Positions 23,748-34,803 of a stretch of 64,000 bases of DNA are shown one piece after another. Numbering within the stretch: position 1 is the stretch's first letter; each line of letters starts with the position of its first letter. The stretch is from Acanthochlamys bracteata. Taxonomy: Eukaryota; Streptophyta; Magnoliopsida; Pandanales; Velloziaceae. Made by a program: the position numbers and the translations under genes. The stretch lies in assembly GCA_019914995.1 (NCBI GenBank), contig CM034143.1, forward strand, positions 3,288,501-3,352,500. Reading direction: 5' to 3'. The notes below the pieces were generated by a model that searched no databases, was not told where the DNA came from, and saw only the letters and a program-made list of their open reading frames with translations.

Positions 23748-24770
23748 CCTAATGCAAAATGGTGTAGGAGTATCTTGTCAAACTGGCCAAGCTCTGTAAT
23801 GCCTTCGCTAAGTTCATAGCCAAACAATTTCTCAGTATCCACTTCTGCTCCAGCAAGAGTTGATAGATCTCAGAGAAATCACTCAACAAGAAATCGCCTG
23901 CATCTATAAAAGCATCTCTTAAAAACTTGAAGTTCAAAAATTTTGGTTCTTGCACCTGGGCTGCTATCCCTCCTCTCACATACTTACTAAATTTGGTTGT
24001 ATCCTCAACACCAGTAAAAGAATACGGCATAGCATTTTTGACTTAGCTAGGCTGCCCACCATTCAGTTCTATCTTGCCCTAGATTGCAAACAATATCACA
24101 AGATCCTAATCCTGAAACTCGAATTTCTCATCATTAATACAAGAAAAAAGCGCAGGATTGTCATTACTGATTGACACAATGACGCCTATCTGTGGTACCT
24201 TTCTATTTGCATTAACCATAGTGAGTGCTGGATCAAAGTCGTAAAAGGCATTGCTAACAAGGCCCTGAATTTCTGACTTAATGAATGGAGAATCGTGACT
24301 TCTATAGTAATCATCATATTTTTGAGAGCTTTTTTTGTGCTGATATTAGTAAACACAATAGCTTTGAAATCTACGAGCTAATTCGCTGATCGAGGCCCAA
24401 TTAGTGTGCTAATAATAAAGCTATTGTGCAGCTCCTGCATTTTCTGAACACATGTAAGTGCCATGTTCTTACGGATGTCATCCTCTACGAAGAAGAAATT
24501 ACTGGATAGATTCCAGAGCTTCATTGTTAATTCATCGTGCAAGTTGCAGACTTAACCCCAGCTAGCATAAGGTTGTAGGCTGTCTCAGAGTCAAGGTCAC
24601 AAAGATCAGAGATAGCAGCTGTAGCAGGTCAGTATAATGGGTTAATGTCGGGACGAGATCGATAAGATTGCTGCCTACCGTTGATGTCTTCTTCCCTACT
24701 TGTCAATTGCCATCTTAAGTGGTTTTCTAACAGATCCCTTTGGATCAACAAGTGAGGGCAACATCGGCGG
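23748..24770 (-). pseudogene. ubiquitin-activating enzyme E1 (UBA1-like) fragment, N-terminal half of the captured piece
   Basis: From 24600 downward the minus strand shows NLMLAGVKSAT, LWNLSSNFFFVEDDIRKN, VQKMQELHNS, then [37 protein letters not shown] and [18 protein letters not shown], ending [11 protein letters not shown] at the gypsy insertion. This matches the order of plant UBA1 from its first adenylation half. The expected continuation is exactly the VLNPIAAMF block at 18305, on the far side of the TAGAG duplication. Frames shift repeatedly. The 5' limit is vague, about 24600-24770. Confidence 0.82.
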
Positions 24771-24871
24771 TTCGATTTGTCGCGAAACTGACCAATATAC
24801 TGGGCTTATGAAAAACTATGATGCTTACTGACAGCGAGGGTTTTTGGAATCAAGCGAACAATTGATTCAAT

Positions 24872-25589
24872 CCATAGTTGTAAGAACTGGACCGGACGTC
24901 GAACCGAAAAACTGTTCAAGTCACGGTTCTCGAGTTGACCCGCCGGGCCGGGTCAACTGGTCGAACCGTCGGGTCAATAATATTAAAGCATTTTCGACCA
25001 ATAATAACAATAATTACAGTGAAAAATCTACTGTTTCATGGCACTACAAATAATAATAGCAGCAACAATCATAGAAAAAATTAGAGTATTTTTACTATAA
25101 AATTACTATCAACAACAAGCAACAACAATCACAGCGAAAATTGAAGTATTGCCAACATGGCATTACCACCACCAACAACAATAATAACAGCAAAAACTTA
25201 TAATGAAAAATAGATAAATCATAAAAGAGACATAACTAATTTTTTTGAGTATACATATTTGAGTCTTAATTTTACAATATAAAAATTAAAAAATCACTAA
25301 TAATTGATATTTACAAATAAGATATAATCAATTATATTTTTGCATTATCACATCCAAATACAAAATCTAAACTACATATTATTTTTCAACATAGGGCTTT
25401 TAATAATTATTTTTGTATTAAATATATCATCAATTTAAATTTTTTAAATTAATTTTTTAAAAAATTTTATTGAACCTTGTTTGACCCGGCCGGACGGGTC
25501 GATTGCATAAACGGTCTTTTTGCAAACCCGGACCGGTTAACGGTTTTCGGGTCGACCTGGACAGTTCGGTCCGGGTCTGAAAACTATGG
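24872..25589. mobile_element. MITE with GC-rich inverted ends
   Basis: The left end CATAGTTGTAAGAACTGGAC and the right end ACCGGGTCTGAAAACTATG (degenerate inverted copies) bound about 120 bp GC-rich arms full of GGGTCGA/GACCCG words around a very AT-rich centre. No coding capacity is visible. It resembles the widespread plant hAT-like non-autonomous elements starting CATAGTT (inference). No convincing target duplication was found. Confidence 0.7.
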
Positions 25590-26640
25590 TCTGGACACCG
25601 AGTGCTGACGGAGATATTAGATTGCAGATTAGATTCTGTTTAAATAGCCTGATTTCTTTACTGTTGAATTTTTATCTTTGATTATGATTTGTTAAACTAT
25701 TTTATTAGCAAAGTATTTTGATTATCAATAAATTATATTTTTAATTGTATTGACATTAATGTTTAGTTACTAAGTACTTATCTATTGTTATTATTTTATT
25801 TATTTATCTTTTTAACTTATGATTTTATATTTTTAATGAAACATTTATTCATTAACTACTTGAAGTATTCAAGGAATTATTTATTCATCATAACTTTGTT
25901 TTTGTTCACTATTTTTGTTACTAAGTTTACTTTTTAAGGTATATGCTTTCTTTAAAGATATGTTATATTACTTAATTAATTGTGAATTAACTTAATTGCA
26001 TAATATAATTATTTAATACTGCATGTTGCATTGCATGTAACCGTATCTCTCTATTTAAAAATTGGATCAGTATGGGATGGTTTAGAACTTAGTAAGACTG
26101 ATGCAATCTATCTTTGCTTTTTTGTTTCATATAGATTGATAGAAATAAAATAAATACTTAAGAAATGAATTAGTGACCTAAACTGATGCACTATTGCTTT
26201 TCACTTCACAGAGATTGGGCTCACTGTTTCTCTTTCTTTAGACTCTTTCAAATATGATAAAGACGAGTTGAGGGACCCTTTAGCGTGACACTTGCCATCG
26301 GTGAGTTGAGAGTATAGTTTGTATGATTCTTTATTTCACATAGTTGGCTATGTAACTTTGAGAAATTTGTTTATGTAAAACGTTGTATAATTGAGAGTTA
26401 TAGTATGGTGGTTTATGTGTTTGGTTTGAAGGCCATTACCATTATATTTGTCTATTTGAAGGTGAATGACTATCATTATTATTGGGTGTTCTAATAGTAA
26501 TCAGTTACAGCTATTTTGTAAATTGTTTAAAATTTTCCATCGAGTTTTTTTAGAGAAGGTTCTGTCGAAAATTTAAAAAATTTCTGCACGTGCATAATGA
26601 AAGTGGTGTTTTAGGTAAAGCTGATTAGACTAGGCTAAGT
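25590..26640. other. AT-rich interior of element A
   Basis: No gene, domain or repeat that I can name; part of element A between the MITE and the gag-like region. Confidence 0.6.
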
Positions 26641-26657
26641 CCAGATATGATCTGGAT

Positions 26658-27092
26658 TCAGTTTGGAGTAGTACTTGTTACGGTCTGGGAGCGGGGTGTG
26701 ATAGGGTCTGGGCTAAGTAATGTTATTAGGTTTGATGGTGAGCTTTCCATAGTGGACTGTGGTTTTAATAGTGGTAGGCAAGGAAACGGGGCAGCAGAGA
26801 AGAGAGGAGGAAAACCTAAAGGCGAAGAATATGGCTTCGGCAAAAGGGAAGCCCAAACTGGAGTAGGTTTCGGAGCGAAAGAGAAGGAGGAAGACAAAGC
26901 CGACGGCGGTGGAGAAAGCTTTGGCAAGGAAGAAGCCAAAGTCGGAGGAACAGATTTTGTTGTAAGAGGGAAGGAATGCATGGTGAGTGGTATGTTGCTG
27001 GAGAAATCAGTATGGGATGAAAACAAGATTGAGGTTGTAGCTAAAGATGACAATTGGTTGATGCTAATTTGAGATGGAGGCGAATGCTCCAA
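26658..27092 (-). pseudogene. Ser/Pro-rich gag-like frame of element A
   Basis: A 144-codon frame rich in Pro and Ser (for example PPTLASSLPKLSPPPSAL) lies downstream of the gag start of element A. It resembles the low-complexity N-terminal part of some gypsy gag proteins but has no conserved core. It may be a remnant of gag or simply non-coding. Confidence 0.35.
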
Positions 27093-27559
27093 GTAGCAGT
27101 AGAAAGTAGATGCAGCTTGTGCTCATGTGAGGCATATAGATCCCTAAAAGTAGGAAGGGAAGTTGTGAGTGTGAATCATGAAACCAATGCCCTATTGGAG
27201 GAGTTAGGTGAGGAGAATGAGAGGTAGTTGTTGCGGTTGGAATGGGCAATGGTGCAGAAATACTTGAAATGGCTAATAGGTATGGAAGGTAGGGCTGAGT
27301 GAATTTCCGGCAGTGAAGGATGAGTTGCGAAACAAAGTGGGTTTCGAAAATCGAGGGGTTGTAAAGTATTGAGAATAGATTACTGGTTGAGGCTATTAGT
27401 GGCGGAAAACGGGATTGGCAAACCTTGTTGGGCTTGTTGTAGCTGTTGACAGTCGAAAATTTGTGGAGGCAGAATCGATAATGGACTACAGAGTAATGGT
27501 GGAGTAACGTTTGTGAAAGAGTAGGAAAAACTTTTGAACTGTGAGAAACAAAATGGCTA

Positions 27560-27982
27560 TTATTCTAAAGGTGTGAAATTGTGTTTGCAGTGGGCAAGTG
27601 GTGTAGACGAGGGAAGCAGAAGCGAATTGGTTGTAATGAAAGTGGTATGAAAATAAGCATGATGGGTTGGGAGAAGAATTTTTTGTGTGATTGTTGAATT
27701 TTCTCGGTTGTTTGGTGAAATAGGGATGCCATTACAACGAGCTTGTATGATTTTGACCATCTTTCTATCTGTCTTCTCCTGCTGATCTTCTAGTCGTGCT
27801 AAGGTCTTTGGAATTTGTGTTATCAATAGATTCAATTTGGTCCTGTGAATTGGACTCGATTCTAAGCATAGTTGTGGACGAGGCTGTCTAAAATTCGTCG
27901 TTGTTGCCAGCGACGTTTCTTCAGCCAAACGCAATCCATCACCTTCTAGAGGAAACACATTTGTCTGAGGACCATGGCTCAT
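27560..27982 (-). CDS. element A gag N-terminal-like ORF
   Basis: A 140-codon frame starts at the ATG (27982) embedded in the primer-binding site, as in the nested gypsy element. It includes a short heptad-like stretch, TLARLEDQQEKTDRKMVKII, such as found near the gag N-terminus of gypsy elements. No capsid core or zinc knuckle follows in any frame. Probably a truncated gag. Confidence 0.45.
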   Translation of the reverse strand: MSHGPQTNVFPLEGDGLRLAEETSLATTTNFRQPRPQLCLESSPIHRTKLNLLITQIPKTLARLEDQQEKTDRKMVKIIQARCNGIPISPNNRENSTITQKILLPTHHAYFHTTFITTNSLLLPSSTPLAHCKHNFTPLE

Positions 27983-27990
27983 GATACCAA
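27976..27990 (-). other. element A primer-binding site
   Basis: TTGGTATCATGAGCC on the minus strand, one base after the 5' LTR. Same arrangement and same extra T as the nested gypsy element at 23406-23418. Confidence 0.75.
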
Positions 27991-27991
27991 T

Positions 27992-28312
27992 TGTTATGAT
28001 TCCTCAAGGAATCACAAGGCAATCAAGAAGAGTTCACGGTAAAGAACAAGCAGCAAAAAACATATAGTAAACAAAGGAAGAAAACAAGAAGCTATTCTAA
28101 TAAAAGGTAAATTAGATTCAGCTGTTCATGCCTCATTACAATTTAAGAATATAGATTTATAAGCATGATGAGGAGACAACACCTAACACAAGATTGCAAT
28201 ATCTCATGGTAATCATTCTTTGGGGATACAATGCTCCCAAAATCATGCTGCCATTAAGTTTACAAGGGATGGAGCCACTTGGCGGTTGATAGGTGCCTCT
28301 AGGAGTGTATCA
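27992..28312 (-). repeat. element A 5' LTR
   Basis: 321 bp; on the minus strand it begins TGATACACTCC and ends ATAACA. Homologous to 16906-17229. Confidence 0.85.
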
Positions 28313-28690
28313 CAAGCATGCGTGGATGTTTGAAAAGAAATCCAGGTTCACAATCCCGTTAAGAAGGTATGCGACAAGGATTGCATTCCATAGCATAAGA
28401 TTTGAGAGATTTTGTAAATTTGAGTCGAAGACAAGTCAATGAAAGGATGGCTGAGGCGTGAGTAGGTGGAGACGAGCTCCCATCAAGAATGGTTCACGAT
28501 GGAGTTTGTGAATATGTAACTCGCTGTGAATGTTGTGGGCAAGCCTGAGAGAACCACTAGCGACGATGCCGGATGGCTACCGTTGTAGATTTCTAGCTGG
28601 CTTGCTAACATTCTACTGCACTGATGCCTTATTGTCGAATTTGAAACTTGTCATCCGTAGCCCGTAGATCTCTACTGACTAAAGCACATG
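28313..28690 (-). pseudogene. PPR gene remnant, 5' part
   Basis: The minus strand reads SNLQNLSNLMLWNAILVAYL, a typical PPR boundary, then FFSNIHACL, after which element A interrupts. The continuing PPR motifs are at 16480-16905. Upstream parts are frameshifted and weaker. Confidence 0.55.
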
Positions 28691-30971
28691 ATCGACATCT
28701 ATAGCAACCTATTATCTAAAAAAGCAAGCATGCAATTAGCAATGGCACAAACAGATCTCCGAGTTTAGAATGTTTAGCGAAAGAAGCAACTTGTTTATCT
28801 CGAGATGTTAGTAAGAGATTAGGTCAATTTGGAATTCGTGAAAAATTAATTGTATTAGTAAGTTGATCCTAAAGTATTGGGTCTTTTAATGAATCATAGC
28901 TACATGGGTTGTGTAGCGTGTTTGTAAAAATAGATAAATAAATATACCTTATGAATTTACGCTTGACAGACCTAACTCTTGGGTTGACTCGACGACAAGG
29001 CTGGTCAACCAGCGACCCGTCGATCAGGAGAGTTTTTTGGGTTGACAAGCGGATCGGGTCTACCAATCTTTCATGTGAATGTATTACGCATCCTCCTTCC
29101 TTATGCTTATTAAGTCCCAATAAACTCTCCATAGTGATAAAGTGCGTTTATGGGAACTTATAAATAAGCTTGATAAGCATGAAGCTTATCAGTAAAATCA
29201 ATCCCTCCCTTATATCGAAATAACTGTTTAAACATAAGCAAGATCTAAAGGTAGATAATGATATTACCTGAAAATAAATTATCAATTTTACCCTAAATGG
29301 AAATATTCATGAAATCATCCCATATTTCACTCATTCCCAACTATATATTCTACTAGTTCCCGATATGATCCAAGATTTTTTGGTTAAATAACTTAACAAA
29401 ACTATGTTTGTAATCTGATATTTCAAATTAATTTTGTATGGCAAATACATCAATTATTTTCTTCTTTTCTCTAATCAACAGCCAGTCTTGCAACGCATTT
29501 CTGAGAGCTATGTAAAAATCTAGTGCAAGTAATAGATTAGATAAATACCACAGCTTTCTATTTTACATGTATGAAGAAAAATCGGTATCAAACCACAAAA
29601 GATCTTCAAAACGATGAAAAAATAGGCATTTCCTCAAAACCTTCCTGTGAGCGCTCTTCGACAAACTTCGCAACAATTCTTCAACCACCTACTGAAAAAG
29701 CAGCTATATTACATAATGTTGCTTTTGCTTATTTCCTTGATATGTTTAAAGCCTTTTGAAGTATTCTAGTGCTTAGTATTGATTCTCAGTGCCAATGCCA
29801 TTACTATTATTCATAAATTATTAGTCATTTAAATATTTAATAATTTTAATTATAAGAGAAACATTCACAAATTAAAATTAATGCCAAATATTAACTTTTA
29901 CTAAGATAATTTTAAATTTATATTTAAAAATAAAGTTAACAAATTAAGTTATACGTAAAAGATAAAAAAATATTTCAATCATTCGTACTCTCATTTAATT
30001 TATAAACATTCTTTTATCAAAAGTTATTTTCAATTTACTTTTAAAATATTTATTTAATATATTTACGAAATAAGCTGCTTATTTTAGCAATAACTTTGAA
30101 TTGCTTATTTCAAATAAGCTAATTATTTGAACAAACACTTATATCAGCTCAACTAATCGGGCTCTAAAAGTATATAGTGTTGATGCAAACTTTTATCTCA
30201 ACAACTGTTTTGCAAAAGTCACACATTCGTCATGATCACTATTTTCTTATTCAAGGTTATTTCTAAAGACACCGGTTTGGAAATTCCGTTACGGTATGAA
30301 AATATATCCTATTTTATACCTCATTGGTTTAGGAATTAAAATATATCCTAATTATATCTCATTGCGTTAGGGACTAAAATATATCGTTTTTTACCTCATT
30401 TTCTCTCTGCTTCTCAAATAATCACTTTTTCTTTCTTTCTTTCGCTTCTTTTATAAAAATTTATTTTATTAAATTCTCTCTGCTACAAAGTACAAACTTC
30501 ATATAAATAAAGTTAATCAACTCTTGAAAATAAACTTGATCTAATTTTAAATGGCTAACAAGTATCTTTTCTTCTATTATTTGTATATGTAAATACTTAT
30601 GCTCAATAAATATTAAAATTTAAATTTTAATCTTTTTAATTATCTTTTCATTAGAAATATTGATTCATTCAATTCATACTGACGTTGTTTGCAAACTAAA
30701 TATTACAACGACTGCTTTCACCAATATAATGCATCATGTTTCACAACAACTAAATATTCTTTTAAAATGTTTAGCTAAGCATACAAGACTAAGTATGAGT
30801 ATAGAATTAAGGCGAAATAGTAAAAGATACTCTAGATTTTCATAATAATATAATTTGAAGGAACGAGTGAGATTTATGCCCTATATTATGCCTTCTATCA
30901 TGCTTCTCAGATGAGTCATAAGGATTTCCTTGCTATAATGCTTAGAACAAGTCATGATTAAAGCCACTGCA
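28691..30971. other. AT-rich intergenic DNA
   Basis: No convincing gene. 28950-29070 is a GC-richer scrap with GGGTTGAC words like the arms of the MITE at 24872-25589. 29780-30170 is very AT-rich and ends in CAAACACTTATATCAGCTC..CGGGCTCT, which resembles the terminus of another MITE; its partner end is not clear. Confidence 0.5.
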
Positions 30972-30976
30972 AAATA
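30972..30976. repeat. target-site duplication AAATA (left)
   Basis: AAATA precedes the left LTR and is repeated exactly at 42190-42194 after the right LTR. Confidence 0.88.
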
Positions 30977-31092
30977 TGTGCAAATACATTGAATATACGA
31001 TTATTTGTCAATCCTTACAATTCACAGTACGAGTACATATATAATATACTAGATACATATGGGTATAATCAACATCTCAACTCACACCAACA
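30977..31092 (-). repeat. copia 3' LTR
   Basis: 116 bp, minus-strand start TGTTGGTGTGAGTTGAGATG; paired with 42081-42189. Confidence 0.88.
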
Positions 31093-31440
31093 CTCTAAGC
31101 CCAACTTGTCAAGTGAGTTGTAAAATATCTTACTAGACACAGCCTTCGTGAGTACTGCTAACTAATCTTTAGATTTTACGAATAGAAATTGAATTCTCTT
31201 GTCGTCTAGCTTTTGTTTGATAAAATGACAATCAACCTCAACATGTTTTGTCCGATAATATTGAACTGCATTATGAACAATATTAATGGCTACCTTATTA
31301 TCGCAAAATAACTTCAGTGCAGTAATCGATATGTAACCAAGTTTTGTAAGTAACTTTTTTAACCAAAAAAGTTCAAATAACCCTTTGCTCGTACCTTTAA
31401 ACTCGGCTTATGTACTTGATAATGCAACTACCTTTTGTTT
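31093..31440 (-). pseudogene. copia RNase H C-terminal remnant
   Basis: The minus strand shows YYRTKHVEVDCHFI, KLDDKRIQFLFVKSKD and KIFYNSLDKLGL, the conserved end of copia RNase H (TKHIEVD.HF type). Stops and frame changes are present. It lies directly upstream of the 3' LTR, as expected for the pol terminus. Confidence 0.8.
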
Positions 31441-31539
31441 CTTACTCCTCCGAGTGATAAGATTGCCACCTACAAAACTAAAGTATCTTGATGTAGATCT
31501 TCTCTCAGAAATACTTTCGGCCCTGTCAACATCTGGAGA

Positions 31540-31955
31540 TTATTCTTTCGGTACTAGAGAATGATGGGGGTTTTCTTTGATAATTTCATCTGCTGTTGAT
31601 GAGAGAGGTATGCCAGGTATCTCAGGTGTTGATTCAGCAATAAAGCCAACTATCTCTTCCGGCTTTGTTTCCCTTATTATTCTTATTTTGTGAATTCTAC
31701 TCCTCGCCTTGTGTCTCACCCTAAAGAGGGGACGTGGATATTGTGAAAGAGAAGAACATGTCAGACTATAAAAATGTGACATCCAGTGTGACATAGTGCG
31801 TTTAGTGGTAGGATACTAACACCGATATCCCTTCCTTTGTGTACCATAATAACTCAAAAAGTTACAACGAACAACACATTGGTCAAAGCTTAGTCCGGCA
31901 ATTTTTGTGACACATCCAAATATCACCGGGGGGGGGGGTTGGGGAAGACAACAAC
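31540..31955 (-). pseudogene. copia post-integrase linker
   Basis: VIFGCVTKIAGLSFDQCV and YYGTQRKGYRC near 31816-31930 are a decayed form of the copia motif FGC...LD.RA.KC.F.GYS..QKGYKC that follows integrase. A frame rich in Pro, Glu and Ser (SRIHKIRIIRETKPEEIVGF) follows. This is the single-copy boundary of the amplified array. An 11-base G run lies at 31928-31938. Confidence 0.7.
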
Positions 31956-32403
31956 GAAACATAAGTAAATAAAACCTAGAATGGAGTTTGAAAGTTGAGT
32001 ACCTTGGAAGGCATCCTATTAAGGAAGTAGACAGCGAATAATATTGCATCTGCCCAATAACTTTGAGGTACATTTGCTTGGATCATATGAGCTCTACTTG
32101 TTTCCAAACTGCGTCTACTTTTCCTTTTTCTCTCTCAATAATACTCACTGCTATGGTGTATAAGCACATGCGGTTTCATGAATAATACAATAAGCATGAA
32201 AGTAATCAATAAACTCAAAACTAATGTACCCGCCACCATTGTCTTAATGAAGATTCGAACTTTAGTTGAAAACTGAGTCTGAATCATATTATGGAAGTAG
32301 AGAAAAGTGCAAAACACTTCATGTTTATTCTTCAATAAAAAAGCCAAGTCATGTGGGGTGGGTGGGTAGTCATGTGGGGTGGGTGGGTGGGGAAGGCGGC
32401 AAC

Positions 32404-33597
32404 GAAACATAAGTAAATAATACTTAGAATGGAGTTTGAAAGTTGTGTACCTTGGAAGGCATCCTATTAAGGAAGTAGACAGCGAATAATATTGCATCTG
32501 CCCAATTACTTTGAGGTACATTTACTTGGATCATAAGAGCTCTATTTGTTTCCAAACTGCGTCTACTTTTCCTTTCCTCTCGGCAATACCACTCTGCTAT
32601 GGTGTATAAGCACATGCGGTTTCATGGATAATACAATGAGCATGAAAGTAATCAATAAACCCATAACTAACGTACCACCACCATTGTCTTAACAAAGATT
32701 CAAACTTTATTTGAAAACTGAGTCTTAATCATATTATGGAAGTAGAGAAAAATGCAAAACAGTTCATGTTTATTCTTCAATAAAAAGAGCCAAGTCCTGT
32801 GTGTACAATCATCAACAAATATGACAAACCAACAAATGCTAGACGAGTTGGGCACAGTGAAAGTCCCCAAACATCAGAATGAATCAATGGGAAATGAGTT
32901 TGACCTCTGCTAGAACTAATAGGATAGTAAGCACGGTGACTTTTAGTAATAATACACACATCATATTTAAAGTCTGAAACATTCGAACCACAAAACAAAT
33001 CTGGTAAAAGAAACTCTAAATAGCTGAATGAAGGATGCCCCAAAACTGACGATGCCATAGCCAAATCTGACTCTGCTTGCCTTCAGATGATTGATGAATA
33101 TGATTTGCTCTGCCAAGACTGAAGTAATGAATATATATAACCACGCTCTTTTAGTACCACAACCAATTATCTTCTTGCTGACAATATCCTGAAGAAGACA
33201 AAATTGAGGATACATTAGTACACAACAATTCAACTCCTTGGTAGCTTGTGTCACAGATATATCAATTTACTTGAAAGAGATGGAACAAGTAAAGTGTTTG
33301 ATAACGAGAGAGAGGGTGATAGGTCCATGGTTCCTGCCCCTATGACTTGATAGATAACTCCATTTGCATTTGCAATAGACGTTTGTCTTGGTGTGGACCA
33401 GTGTTGAGGTCACTCGAGTCACATCTCATGTGAGAAATTGCCCCTAAGTCAATTATCTAGTCCTGGCATTTCTGTAAAAAGACTTGGATAAAAGTTGCTT
33501 ATTACCTGAGTTGCTAGTGGTGGAGGCATTTTTCTGTTTGCAAGCAAGGTTGTAAAGATCAAAGTCATCCTATTAAGGAAGGCGGGAAAGCGGCAAC
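32404..33597 (-). repeat. long module, copy 2
   Basis: 1194 bp. On the minus strand it has a protease remnant, then the pre-integrase block with KIIGCGTKRAWLY, then LGHPSFSYLEFLLPDLFCGS, SHRAYYPISSSRGQTHFPLI (integrase zinc region and HSDVWG), and the integrase core up to NRMPSKV. Nearly identical to 38687-39880. Confidence 0.85.
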
Positions 33598-34803
33598 GAA
33601 ACATAAGTAAATAATACCTAGAATGGAGTTTGAAAGTTGAGTACCTTGGAAGGCATCCTATTAAGGAAGTAGACAGCGAATAATATTGCATCTGCCCAAT
33701 AACTTTGAGGTACATTTGCTTGGATCATATGAGCTCTACTTGTTTCCAAACTGCGTCTTTTTCCTTTTTCCTCTCGGCAATAACACTCTGCTATGGTGTA
33801 TAAGCACATGCGGTTTCATGGATAATACAATGAGCATGAAAGTAATCAATAAACCCAAAACTAATGTACCCGCCACCATTGTCTTAACAAAGATTCGAAC
33901 TTTATTTGAAAACTGAGTCTTAATCATATTATGGAAGTAGAAAAATGCAAAACAGTTCATGTTTATTCTTCAATAAAAAGAGCCAAGTCATGTGGGTGGG
34001 TGGGTCATCAACAAATATGACAAACCAACAAATGCTAAATAATACCTAGAATGGAGTTTGAAACATCAGAATGAATCAATGGGAAATGAGTTTGATCCTA
34101 TTAGAACTAATAGGATAGTAAGCAATACTTTTAGTAATAATACACACATCATTTTAAAGTCTGAAGGTACATTTAACCACAAAACAAATCTGGTAAAAGA
34201 AACTCTAAATAGCTGAATGAAGGATGCCCCAAAACCTTTCCATAGCCAAACCACTCTGCTTGGATGGTGATAATATACATTGCTTTCATGGATAAGACTG
34301 AAGTAATGAATATAATATAACCACCCTCTTTTAGTACCACAACCAATTGTCTTAACTTCTTTATTTTCAATATCCTTAAGAAGACAAAATTGAGGATACA
34401 AAGTACAAAACAATTCAACTTTATTCTTCAATAAAAGCTCCTGTGTCACAATCATCATCAAATATGACAAACCATGGAACAAGTAAAGTGTTTGATAACG
34501 AGAAACATCAGAATGAATCAATGGGAAATGAGTTTGACCTGCCCTATGACTTGATAGATAACTCCATTTGCATTTGCAATAGACGTTTGTCTTGGTGTGG
34601 ACCAGTGTTGAGGTCACAAAACAAATCTCATAAAGAAATTGCCCTAAATCAATTAATCTAGTCCTGGCATTTCTGTAAAAAGACTTGGATAAAAGTTGCT
34701 TATTACCTGAGTTGCTAGTGGTTGGAGGCATTTTCATTTTGCAAGCAAGGTTGTAAAGATCAAAACCATCCCACATTAAGGAAGGGCGGGAAGGCGACAA
34801 AAT
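33598..34803 (-). repeat. long module, copy 3, scrambled
   Basis: The first 390 bp match the other modules. From about 34000 the sequence becomes a patchwork: an anchor fragment recurs at 34030 and joins directly to pre-integrase sequence, and short words from distant parts of the module interrupt one another (for example ACTCTGCTTGGATGGTG at 34251, mixing integrase and anchor words). Confidence 0.75.

Larger units (their letters stand above)
16906..28312 (-). mobile_element. element A: non-autonomous LTR retrotransposon carrying an E1 fragment
   Basis: The left LTR is 16906-17229 and the right LTR 27992-28312, both about 322 bp and clearly homologous but diverged. Flanking pentamers are TAAGC (16901-16905) and CAAGC (28313-28317), an imperfect target duplication. 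On the minus strand a purine-rich PPT adjoins the 3' LTR and an initiator-Met-type PBS adjoins the 5' LTR. No protease, RT, RNase H or integrase of its own is recognisable. After subtracting the nested gypsy element and MITE the original length is about 5.2 kb. Its cargo is a gag-like leader and a partial UBA1-like E1. Confidence 0.82.

Noticed and set aside
28951-29163. 70-codon + ORF
   Set aside because: It overlaps a GC-richer scrap resembling MITE arms, and no protein family is recognisable.
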